A stretch of DNA of 22,590 nt from positions 1-22,590 of the forward strand of contig CAKUHX010000009.1 in assembly GCA_934659475.1 (NCBI GenBank), in the 5' to 3' direction. Made by a program: the position numbers and the translations under genes. This stretch comes from an uncultured Oscillospiraceae bacterium (GTDB lineage: Bacteria > Bacillota > Clostridia > Oscillospirales > Oscillospiraceae). This document shows positions 6,709 through 15,628 of this stretch, in pieces. The stretch's first letter is position 1; each line of letters starts with the position of its first letter. The notes below the pieces were generated by a model that worked only from the letters and a program-made list of their open reading frames with translations, ran no database searches and was not told the DNA's origin.

Positions 6709-7566
6709 TCAGTCGGCAGCGGCAAGATCCCGGAAGGCCAGATCCAGATCTACGTTGGTGCTCACGCCGGGCACCGACCCCGTGTGGCTGTACTGCCAGA
6801 TGTCGTAGCGGTAGTAGAAGGTGGGCGCGTCGCTGTATTGGGCCAGCCAGAAGGGCCAGTCCTTCAGCCGGCTCAGATCCAGGGTGAGGTAGGCCAGATC
6901 CTGATTGGCGTATACCGCCGGGGTATAGCCCGCCTCCTCCGCCCCCCGGCAGAAGGCGGCGGCCATGTCCGTCAGCTCCTCGCCGGTCACATCCCGGGTG
7001 CGGGCGTTGCGCTCGGCGGGCATCCGCTCCCAGTCGAAGACCACGGGATAGGTGACCGCATAGGGGGCGATGAGCTCCAGTACCAGGGCCAGCTCCTCCC
7101 GGGCCTCCTCCACCGTGACGGCCTGAGAGAAGAAGTACACCCCCACGTCCAGCCCGGCGGCCAGAGCGCCGGAGATGTTCTCGTCAAAGCGGCTGTCGGT
7201 GACCAGCGTCCCCTCCTCGCCGTAGCCCCGGTATCCCGCCCGGATCACGGCAAAGCGGACGCCGGCGGCGGCCACCTGCTGCCAGTCGATCTCCCCCTGG
7301 TGGGAGGAGACATCGATGCCGGTAAGGGCGGTGAGTTGGCCGTCGCTGTAAGCCATCCAACCGTTCTCGTCCAGATGGAAGCTCTGGGGGTCCAGGGTGC
7401 TGGGGGCCACGTCCTCCAGCAGGAGCACCTGACGGTCGCCGTAGGTGATGTACTGGGGCGGCTTGGGGCGCAGCAGATACGCAGCCGCCCCCGCGGCCAG
7501 CAGCAGGAGCAGCAGCAGGCTCCATATGGTGCGCCCGGGGCGGGCGCGGGAAGGGGAACGGCTCAT
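6709..7566 (-). CDS. Membrane-anchored GH25 lysozyme (N-acetylmuramidase)
   Basis: Glycoside hydrolase 25 enzymes cleave the MurNAc-GlcNAc bond of peptidoglycan. Counting from the ATG at 7566, residues 1-13 are basic, 14-32 form a Leu/Ala-rich membrane anchor, ~35-78 a linker with a small strand-rich segment, and 80-285 the GH25 barrel: GIDVSSHQGEIDW (Asp85), FAVIRAGYRGYG, YPVVFDWERMP (Asp178 and Glu180, the DxE catalytic pair), VYANQDL and FWLAQYSD, ending with a WQYS strand. I take ATG 7566 rather than 7581 because ACGGAGG lies 6 nt before it. First gene of a three-gene operon behind the promoter at 7595-7623. Probably a cell-wall remodelling enzyme rather than a phage endolysin, since there is no phage context and it has an anchor. 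Confidence 0.92.
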   Translation of the reverse strand: MSRSPSRARPGRTIWSLLLLLLLAAGAAAYLLRPKPPQYITYGDRQVLLLEDVAPSTLDPQSFHLDENGWMAYSDGQLTALTGIDVSSHQGEIDWQQVAAAGVRFAVIRAGYRGYGEEGTLVTDSRFDENISGALAAGLDVGVYFFSQAVTVEEAREELALVLELIAPYAVTYPVVFDWERMPAERNARTRDVTGEELTDMAAAFCRGAEEAGYTPAVYANQDLAYLTLDLSRLKDWPFWLAQYSDAPTFYYRYDIWQYSHTGSVPGVSTNVDLDLAFRDLAAAD

Positions 7567-7594
7567 AATACCCTCCGTCATTCAGTGTTGCCCT

Positions 7595-7623
7595 ATTATA
7601 CCAATTCCCGAAAGATCCTGCAA
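7595..7623 (-). promoter_or_regulatory. Promoter of the GH25-AlbA_2-MATE operon
   Basis: On the minus strand TATAAT (plus 7595-7600) is preceded by TGG as an extended -10. A weak TTGCAG -35 lies 17 bp upstream (7618-7623). It is placed about 30 nt before the GH25 ATG. Confidence 0.65.
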
Positions 7624-7688
7624 GGGCGGCGGAGATGCCACCGGGCAGTTAAAGAAAAGTGCACAGTGTTTAGAAAGCGTTAAAAACA

Positions 7689-7717
7689 GGGACAGGACAG
7701 GGGCTTTCCTGTATACT
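7689..7717 (+). promoter_or_regulatory. Probable promoter of the DUF1538-PII operon
   Basis: TATACT at 7712-7717 with GGGACA at 7689-7694, 17 bp apart. A leader of about 50 nt follows, with a GTGTCCCCAGCGGGGGA element close to the ribosome site GGGGGAGGAGG. The -35 is poor, so an activator is possible. Confidence 0.5.
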
Positions 7718-7772
7718 GAATAAAAACCCCACAGCTTTATTTTGTGTCCCCAGCGGGGGAGGAGGAACGATT

Positions 7773-9296
7773 TTGCATTTGAACCGGCAATTTTCAGAAA
7801 AGCTTCAGGAATCCATGGCCTCGGTCCTGCCCATCACGGCCATTGTGTTCCTGCTGTCCGTCACCATTGCCCCCCTTGAGCCGGGCACCCTGGTGCTGTT
7901 CCTGTTCGGGGCGGTGCTGCTGGTGATCGGCATGGGCTTCTTCACCCTTGGGGTGGACATGTCCATGCTGCCCATGGGAGAGGGGGTGGGCGCGGTGCTC
8001 AGCGGAAAGAAAAGACTGCTGATCCCCGTTCTGCTGTACTTTCTGCTTGGGGTGCTGTCCACCATGGCGGAGCCCGACCTGACGGTGCTGGCCAACCAGA
8101 TCTCCGCCATCCCCAACATGGTGCTGATCCTCACCGTGGCGGTGGGAGTGGGCCTGTTTCTGGTGGTGGCCACCCTGCGGGTGCGGTGGGGGGTGCCCCT
8201 GCGCCGCCTGCTGCTGCTGTTTTACGGGGTGGTGTTCCTGCTGGCGGCCTTCGCCCCGGCCAACTTCATCCCCGTATCCTTCGACTCCGGCGGCGTGACC
8301 ACCGGGCCCATCACCGTGCCCTTTATCATGGCTCTGGGTCTGGGCGTGGCCTCCTCCCGCAGCGACAAGAATGCCGCCAGCGACAGCTTCGGTCTGGTGG
8401 CCCTGTGCTCCATCGGGCCCATCCTGTCCGTTCTGCTGCTGGGCATCGTCTATCAGCCGGACAAGGCGGAGCAACAGCTGGCCGCCATTCCGGAGGTGGC
8501 GGACACCGCCGCCGCCGCCCGGTATTTTGTCCACGGCTTCCCCGAATACTTTAAGGAGGTTGCCGCCGCTCTGCTGCCCATCGCCCTGGTATTCGCCCTG
8601 TTCCAGCTGTTCACCCGAAAATTCCGCCGGGGACAGCTGCTGCGCATCGTATCCGGCTTTGCCTACACTTACCTGGGCCTGGTGCTGTTCCTGTGCGGGG
8701 TGAACGTGGGCTTTATGCCTGCGGGCCAGTATATCGGCACGGCGGTGGCCTCCGGCAGCCGCCCCTGGCTGCTGGTGCCCATCGGCATGCTCATCGGCTT
8801 TTACATCGTCAAGGCGGAGCCTGCGGTGGCCGTGCTGACCAAGCAGGTGGAGGAGGTGTCCAACGGCTCCATCTCCCAGCGGGCCATGGGCAACGCCCTG
8901 TCCATCGGCGTGTGCGTGTCTGTGGGGCTGGCCATGGTGCGGGTGCTCACGGGCCTGAACATCATGTGGCTGCTGGTGCCGGGGTATGCTGTGTCCCTTG
9001 GACTGACCTTCTTCGTGCCCAGTATCTTCACCGGCATCGCCTTCGACTCCGGCGGCGTGGCCAGCGGACCCATGACGGCCACCTTCCTGCTGCCCTTTGC
9101 CATGGGGGCCTGCTCCGCCGTGGGGGGCGACCTGATGACCGACGCCTTCGGCATCGTGGCTATGGTGGCCATGACGCCCCTGGTCACCATCCAGGTCATG
9201 GGCCTGTCCAGTCAGGTCAGTCACAGGCTGGCCCTGCGCCGCCAGCGGGTGCGTCTGGAGCGGGTGGAGGACAGCGTGGTCTATTTCGACCTGTGA
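7773..9296 (+). CDS. DUF1538 integral membrane protein with two homologous halves
   Basis: The 507-residue protein is hydrophobic through most of its length and is built from two direct repeats. Repeat one has LGVDMSMLPMGEGVGAVLSG (59-78), a segment ending AEP (99-101), and FDSGGVTTGPITVPF (170-184). Repeat two has CGVNVGFMPAGQYIGTAVAS (308-327), AEP (348-350), and FDSGGVASGPMTATF (424-438). A DSFGLVA/DAFGIVA element follows each FDSGGV motif. This is the DUF1538 family, whose function is unknown; the inverted or repeated two-half plan with glycine-rich re-entrant motifs is typical of transporters and channels. Start is TTG 7773 because GGGGAGGAGG (7756-7764) fits it and no ATG is available. 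A 12-nt gap to a tandem PII gene suggests that PII gates it. The soluble tail (485-507) is Arg-rich. Confidence 0.88.
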   Translation: MHLNRQFSEKLQESMASVLPITAIVFLLSVTIAPLEPGTLVLFLFGAVLLVIGMGFFTLGVDMSMLPMGEGVGAVLSGKKRLLIPVLLYFLLGVLSTMAEPDLTVLANQISAIPNMVLILTVAVGVGLFLVVATLRVRWGVPLRRLLLLFYGVVFLLAAFAPANFIPVSFDSGGVTTGPITVPFIMALGLGVASSRSDKNAASDSFGLVALCSIGPILSVLLLGIVYQPDKAEQQLAAIPEVADTAAAARYFVHGFPEYFKEVAAALLPIALVFALFQLFTRKFRRGQLLRIVSGFAYTYLGLVLFLCGVNVGFMPAGQYIGTAVASGSRPWLLVPIGMLIGFYIVKAEPAVAVLTKQVEEVSNGSISQRAMGNALSIGVCVSVGLAMVRVLTGLNIMWLLVPGYAVSLGLTFFVPSIFTGIAFDSGGVASGPMTATFLLPFAMGACSAVGGDLMTDAFGIVAMVAMTPLVTIQVMGLSSQVSHRLALRRQRVRLERVEDSVVYFDL

Positions 9297-9308
9297 CAGG
9301 AGGCAGCT

Positions 9309-9980
9309 ATGGAAGGAATTCATGTGATCGTATCCATTGTGGAGCGGGGCCGGGGCACCGCCATCCAGAAGCTATATAAAAAGCACGCCGTGTTTCTCCA
9401 CACCCAGTGCCCCGGAAGGGGTACCGCCACGTCGGAGATCATGGACATTCTGGGCCTTGGCTCCAGCGAGAAGGACGTGGTGCTCAGCTATGCTGAGAGC
9501 GGCACGGCCCGGCGTCTGCTGGCCCTGCTGGACAACGAGCTGCGGGGCGCCGCCGGGACTGCGGGCATCGTGTTCACCCTGTCCCTGTCGGGGATGAACA
9601 ATCTGGCTGCCGCCGCCATCGACTACTACGCCCAGCAGAACAAAAAAGGAAACGGAGGGGAGCCCCCTATGGAAAATCAGAGCAAAAACAGTCTGATCCT
9701 GGTCACCTGCGTCCGGGGCAGCGCCGACCAGATCATGGTCACCGCCAGAGAGCAGGGCGCCCGGGGCGGCACCGTCATCAAGGCCCGCTGGAGCGGCATG
9801 GAGGAGCTGGAGCGGGGCTATGACCTGGAGCTGACCGCCGAGCGGGACATCGTGGCCATCGTAGTGCCCAACGACAAGCGGGAGGCCATTATGGAGGCAG
9901 TGAACGCTGCCCACGGCCTGCGCACCCCGGAGCAGGCCATGACCTGCTCCGCCCCCATCGAGCAGCTGGTGCGCCTGTAA
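9309..9980 (+). CDS. Tandem PII-like signalling protein
   Basis: The 223 residues hold two PII (GlnB-like ferredoxin-fold) domains. Domain 1 (about 3-108) starts HVIVSIVERGRGTAIQKLY, has GRGTATSEIMDILGLGSSEK where canonical PII has its T-loop, and ends in IVFTLSLSG. Domain 2 (about 127-220) starts SLILVTCVRGSADQIMVTAR, has RGGTVIKARW and the strand DIVAIVVPND. Neither shows the PII uridylylation tyrosine motif, so regulation by GlnD-like modification is unlikely; nucleotide or small-ligand sensing is inferred. ACAGGAGG precedes ATG 9309, and the gene is co-transcribed with the DUF1538 membrane protein. Canonical PII are trimers of single domains, so a tandem form could make asymmetric trimers. 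An early-stop isoform is not suggested by the sequence. Confidence 0.85.
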   Translation: MEGIHVIVSIVERGRGTAIQKLYKKHAVFLHTQCPGRGTATSEIMDILGLGSSEKDVVLSYAESGTARRLLALLDNELRGAAGTAGIVFTLSLSGMNNLAAAAIDYYAQQNKKGNGGEPPMENQSKNSLILVTCVRGSADQIMVTAREQGARGGTVIKARWSGMEELERGYDLELTAERDIVAIVVPNDKREAIMEAVNAAHGLRTPEQAMTCSAPIEQLVRL

Positions 9981-10000
9981 AGGGGAAATACGATACAATA

Positions 10001-10032
10001 AGCGGCCCGCCGAACTTATTCGGCGGGCCGCT
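10001..10032. terminator. Bidirectional terminator between PII gene and clpC
   Basis: Perfect 14-bp stem (10001-10014 with 10019-10032, loop CTTA), flanked by AATA on the left and TATTTAT on the right. It ends two convergent units. The core AGCGGCCCGC is the same as in the terminator at 14566-14601. Confidence 0.85.
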
Positions 10033-10036
10033 GTAT

Positions 10037-12481
<2,445 letters not shown>

Positions 12482-12620
12482 GGGCGGTCACCTCCATCGT
12501 GTGCAGTACAGCATTCCCACTTTCCGGAAAATTAGCCTCATCCCCCGGCAAAGAGCCGCCTTTGTCCATTGGGGAGAAGAAACTCCGGCCTTTTCATCAG
12601 AAATATGGGAAGAATGGGAG

Positions 12621-12648
12621 TTGATTTTTCCGAAAGTTATGATACAAT
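12621..12648 (+). promoter_or_regulatory. Strong promoter of the small ferredoxin
   Basis: TTGATT (12621-12626), 16-bp spacer, TGA then TACAAT (12643-12648) as an extended -10. A short leader ends in GGAGGTG before ATG 12679. Confidence 0.75.
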
Positions 12649-12678
12649 AGGAGTACATTTTTATGGAGGTGTATCTCA

Positions 12679-12849
12679 ATGGCTTATGTGATCAGCAGCG
12701 CTTGTGTCAGCTGCGGCTCCTGCGCCGACGCCTGCCCCGCCGGTGCTATCTCCCAGGGTGACTCCCAGTATCAGATCGATGCTGGCGCCTGCCTGGACTG
12801 CGGCTCCTGCGCCGACGCCTGCCCCATGGGCGCCATCAGCCAGGGCTGA
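12679..12849 (+). CDS. Minimal 2[4Fe-4S] ferredoxin
   Basis: The 56-residue protein is a clostridial-type ferredoxin. Two CxxCxxCxxxCP motifs are complete (first at Cys9, 12, 15, 19; second at Cys38, 41, 44, 48), binding two [4Fe-4S] clusters and acting as a low-potential electron carrier for e.g. pyruvate:ferredoxin oxidoreductase, hydrogenase or Rnf. TGGAGGTG lies 8 nt before the ATG. It has its own strong promoter and terminator, so it is an abundant monocistronic message. The two halves are unusually alike: each reads CGSCADACP followed by GAISQG, and the coding DNA is identical over a long stretch, suggesting recent duplication or gene conversion between halves. The gene is short and easily overlooked. 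Confidence 0.95.
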   Translation: MAYVISSACVSCGSCADACPAGAISQGDSQYQIDAGACLDCGSCADACPMGAISQG

Positions 12850-12868
12850 GTCGAAAGACTTACATGAA

Positions 12869-12909
12869 AACAGCGCCGGGGCGCAGGCCCCGGCGCTGTT
12901 TTTCTTTTT
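12869..12909 (+). terminator. Rho-independent terminator of the ferredoxin gene
   Basis: GC-rich 12-bp stem (12871-12882 with 12887-12898, loop GCAG), extended by an AA/TT pair, followed by a T-rich tail TTTTTCTTTTT. Confidence 0.92.
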
Positions 12910-13081
12910 GGTAAAAGGGCAATACCCTTTTACCAAAAAGAAGGAGAATGCACGCAGTCCGACCCTCGATCTCTCACGAGAAAGTCGGGCCGGACTGCGC
13001 GAGAGGTGTCATTTCCGACGCACATGTCGTCGGAAATGACGGATCGAAAAAAATTCCGCCGTTTGCGAACGGCGGAATTTT
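12902..13081. repeat. Block of further hairpins between ferredoxin and MerR gene
   Basis: After the terminator come more inverted repeats: an 18-bp perfect stem (12902-12919 with 12925-12942, 5-nt loop), an imperfect pair with 9-bp base CGCAGTCCG/CGGACTGCG (12953-13000), a 13-bp stem (13008-13020 with 13028-13040, 7-nt loop) and a 14-bp stem (13050-13063 with 13068-13081, loop TGCG). The last shares AACGGCGGA/TCCGCCGTT with the third hairpin of the block at 7-110. No reading frame of note crosses it. Possible roles are a dispersed palindrome family, folded 3' tail, or nucleoid-protein site. Confidence 0.75.
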
Positions 13082-13125
13082 GAACGGGGGAAAGCGGGAA
13101 TTTTCAAAAATTTTCTGAGACCCCC

Positions 13126-13156
13126 TTGACTGTAAACCCCCTTGATACCTTACAGT
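13126..13156 (+). promoter_or_regulatory. MerR-type promoter with operator
   Basis: TTGACT (13126-13131) and TACAGT (13151-13156) are separated by 19 bp, the long spacer typical of promoters untwisted by MerR regulators. The dyad CTGTAA (13130-13135) / TTACAG (13150-13155) lies between and across the boxes. AGGAGG at 13163-13168 precedes the start at 13176. Autoregulation by the downstream MerR protein is inferred. Confidence 0.78.
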
Positions 13157-13175
13157 ATGGGCAGGAGGTGGCTGT

Positions 13176-14567
13176 ATGACCATCAAAGAACTGGAAGAGC
13201 GCACGGGGATGACCCGGGCCAACATCCGCTACTACGAGCAGGAGGGCCTGCTGGTCCCGGCGCGGAAGGAGAACGGCTACCGCAGCTACTCGGAGGAGGA
13301 CTGCGAGGACCTTTTGAAGATCAAGCTGCTGCGGCAGCTGCAATTCTCCCTTCAGGAGATCCGGGCCCTGCAGGACGGCACCCTGTCCCTGACTCAGGCC
13401 ATGGAGGGCCGCTCCGCCCTGCTGGAGCGGGAGAGCAGCGAGCTGCTCTCCGCCCGGGACGTGTGCCGCACCATCGAGCGGGAGGTGCCCGACTACGCCG
13501 CCCTGGACCCCCAGGTCTATCTGCGGCAGCTGTCTGCCCCCCGGGACACCGCGGCGGCGGACGTGGCCCAGCCCCACCCCTGGCGGCGGTACTTCGCCCG
13601 CAGTCTGGATCTGACCTTGGCGGGGCTGGCGGTGAGCCTGGTGCGCTTCTGCGTGTTCCGCCAGACGGTGGACAGCGGGGCGGGGGCGCGCATCGTGCAG
13701 CTGATCCTGTCCTGGACGGTGCTGATGCTGGCGGAGCCCCTGCTGCTGCACTTCTGGGGGACCACCGTGGGCAAGCGGCTGTTCGGCATCCGGGTGGTGT
13801 CCATTCGTACTGGGGAAAAGCTGGATCTGTCCGAGGCCTTCTCCCGCACGGGCATGGTGTTCGCCTGCGGCGACGGAGCGTCCATCCCGCTGGTGAATAT
13901 CGGCTGCAACATTTACAGCTATTACCGCTACGCAGTGAAGGGGGAGCCACTGGCCTGGGAGGAGGACAACACCGAGCAGTTCTCCGATATGACCTGGAGG
14001 GCCCCGGTGGGCTATGTGCTGGCTGTGGCCGCCGTGGTGGGCGTTACCTATTTGGCAGGGATCTCCACTCTGCTGCCCCCCAACCGGGGAGACCTGACCG
14101 TGGCGGAGTTCGCGGAAAATTACAACTACTACCGGGATCATTTTGAGATAGACCCCCGGTTCAGTCTGGACCGCGATGGGAAGTGGGAGAAGGCGGAGGA
14201 CACCGGTTTTGTTGTGATCAGCATCGGTGGCGAGCTGCCCCAGCCCGACTATGTGTTCACCACGGAGGACGGGGTGATCACTCAGGTGTCCTGGTCCTAT
14301 ACGCTGGAGGAGGAGGCCGTCTATCTGGACAGCGTCTCTCCCCAGTTGTGCTACCTCTCTTTGGCCGCAGCCCAGCGGGGCACCCATGTCTGGGACCTGA
14401 AGAATGACGGGCTGCTGATGGAGGGGTGGGATGTCAATGCGGAGCACTTCTCCTGCTCCTGGCAGGGAGTGACGCTGGACTACCGCACCCAGCTGCTGCG
14501 GGATGCGGACGGCTGGCACCTTCGGCCAGGCAGCACCGTGTCCTGCACCGTGACCGTAGAACATTAA
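13176..14567 (+). CDS. Membrane-anchored MerR regulator with RDD domain and C-terminal sensor
   Basis: The 463 residues form three parts. Residues 1-75 are a MerR winged helix (MTIKELEERTGMTRANIRYY, GLLVPARKENGYRSYSEEDC, QLQFSLQEIRALQDG) with a dimerization helix to about 105. Residues 136-300 are an RDD-family membrane domain: the Arg/Asp start YFARSLDLTLAG, helices about 146-163, 173-194 and 277-297, and the GTTVGKRLFGIRVVSIRTG loop. Residues 300-463 are a soluble region with no cysteine-based MerR metal site, predicted outside the cell, with strand-rich segments (FVVISIGGELPQPDY, VTLDYRTQLL). DNA binding at the autogenous 19-bp-spacer promoter is expected. The architecture suggests a one-component sensor that reads an outside or membrane signal directly. 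ATG 13176 follows AGGAGG. No divergent target gene lies beside it, so its regulon is elsewhere or only itself. Confidence 0.85.
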   Translation: MTIKELEERTGMTRANIRYYEQEGLLVPARKENGYRSYSEEDCEDLLKIKLLRQLQFSLQEIRALQDGTLSLTQAMEGRSALLERESSELLSARDVCRTIEREVPDYAALDPQVYLRQLSAPRDTAAADVAQPHPWRRYFARSLDLTLAGLAVSLVRFCVFRQTVDSGAGARIVQLILSWTVLMLAEPLLLHFWGTTVGKRLFGIRVVSIRTGEKLDLSEAFSRTGMVFACGDGASIPLVNIGCNIYSYYRYAVKGEPLAWEEDNTEQFSDMTWRAPVGYVLAVAAVVGVTYLAGISTLLPPNRGDLTVAEFAENYNYYRDHFEIDPRFSLDRDGKWEKAEDTGFVVISIGGELPQPDYVFTTEDGVITQVSWSYTLEEEAVYLDSVSPQLCYLSLAAAQRGTHVWDLKNDGLLMEGWDVNAEHFSCSWQGVTLDYRTQLLRDADGWHLRPGSTVSCTVTVEH

Positions 14568-14601
14568 AGGAGCGGCCCGCCATTCAGCGGGCCGCTCCTT
14601 T
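14566..14601. terminator. Bidirectional terminator between MerR-RDD and dipeptidase genes
   Basis: Perfect 15-bp stem (14566-14580 with 14587-14601, loop CATTCA) overlapping the MerR-RDD stop codon, with TTTTTAT after it in the plus direction. The minus direction is weaker (CTTT at the base). Confidence 0.87.
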
Positions 14602-15546
14602 TTATAAATTCTCCCGGAAGAACCGTAGGGCATTCCGCCACAGGATGCCCTCCGCCTGTTCCCGGGTCAGGCCCCAGTCCAGGAACCGTTGATACAGCCC
14701 CGCGGCCTTTCCCGGGGTGTTCAGCCACTCCGGCAGGTGGGCCCCGTCGAAGTCAGAGCCCAGGGCCAGGCACTCCCCGGCCCCCAGCTCAAAAAAGTGC
14801 TCCACATGGCGGCGCAGGTCCTCCGGAGTGGCCTCCCCCCGGTCAGACAGAAAGCTGACATAGTAGTTCAGGCCGATCAGGCATTTTCTTGCCGCCATCT
14901 CCCGGATCATGTCGTCGGTGAGGTTCCGCCGGTGGGGGCAAACTGCCCGGGCGTTGGAGTGGGTGGCCACAAAGGGCCGCCGGGCGATGTCCAGCACCTG
15001 CCGGAAACCGGTGTCGTTCAGGTGGGACACATCCACCAGGATGCGCCGCTCCTCCAGCGCCGGGATCACCGCCCGTCCGAAGGGGGACAGGCCGTGGTCG
15101 GTGGTGTGGCCGGAGCCGATCTCGTTCTCTCCGTTCCAGGTGAGGGTGAAGGCCTTCACCCCGGCCCGGGCCATCACGTCCACCTGGTCCATCCGCCCGG
15201 CCAGTACGGAGCCGTTCTCCACCGTCAGAAATGCGGCGGTTTTTCCGGCGGCCCAGGCCTGCTCCATATCGCCGGCCGTGCGGCAGGGGATAACGCGGTC
15301 AGAGAACTTGTCCATCTGTCGGTCAAAGTTAGCCCGGTTGGCCGCAAAGTAGTCAATGGCCCCCTGCCCCCGTATCTGGTCCGGGGTAAACACAGCATAA
15401 AACTGAGCCCAGTGGGTCTGCTGAGGAATAGCAGACAGGGAAAGTACCTTGGCGGGGTCCTCCAAGGTGTCCGATTTGGACGCATCGCCCTTCCCGCAGT
15501 CTGTCAGAGTATCGCAGTGCAAGTCGATCAGAGCATAGGGGTACAT
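14602..15546 (-). CDS. Membrane dipeptidase family M19 (renal dipeptidase-like)
   Basis: The 314-residue amidohydrolase-fold enzyme has the M19 zinc ligands in order: HCD at the N-terminus (His10, Asp12 in LIDLHCDTL), the bridging Glu110 (TVENG), His175 (VDVSHL), His196 (THSNARAV) and Asp265 (GSDFDG). It should hydrolyse dipeptides, including those with a C-terminal D-residue, so a role in peptidoglycan turnover or nitrogen salvage is likely. There is no signal peptide, so it works in the cytoplasm. A good GGAGGAATCTT ribosome site precedes the ATG. It is separated by 82 nt from thiI, which is upstream and in the same direction, so read-through from thiI is possible; a TAAAAT element just upstream with no good -35 hints at its own weak promoter. 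Confidence 0.92.
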   Translation of the reverse strand: MYPYALIDLHCDTLTDCGKGDASKSDTLEDPAKVLSLSAIPQQTHWAQFYAVFTPDQIRGQGAIDYFAANRANFDRQMDKFSDRVIPCRTAGDMEQAWAAGKTAAFLTVENGSVLAGRMDQVDVMARAGVKAFTLTWNGENEIGSGHTTDHGLSPFGRAVIPALEERRILVDVSHLNDTGFRQVLDIARRPFVATHSNARAVCPHRRNLTDDMIREMAARKCLIGLNYYVSFLSDRGEATPEDLRRHVEHFFELGAGECLALGSDFDGAHLPEWLNTPGKAAGLYQRFLDWGLTREQAEGILWRNALRFFRENL

Positions 15547-15628
15547 AAGATTCCTCCGTTCATTTTATCCTTCTATTCGCAGTCATCGCTCCCGCCCTCT
15601 TTTCGCAGGAACTATGGACCAAATAGGA

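Noticed and set aside
7794..9323. Long minus-strand open frame opposite the DUF1538 gene
   Set aside because: It is a His/Gln/Gly-rich mirror of a GC-rich gene, with no family motifs; the plus strand has clear repeats, promoter and ribosome site.
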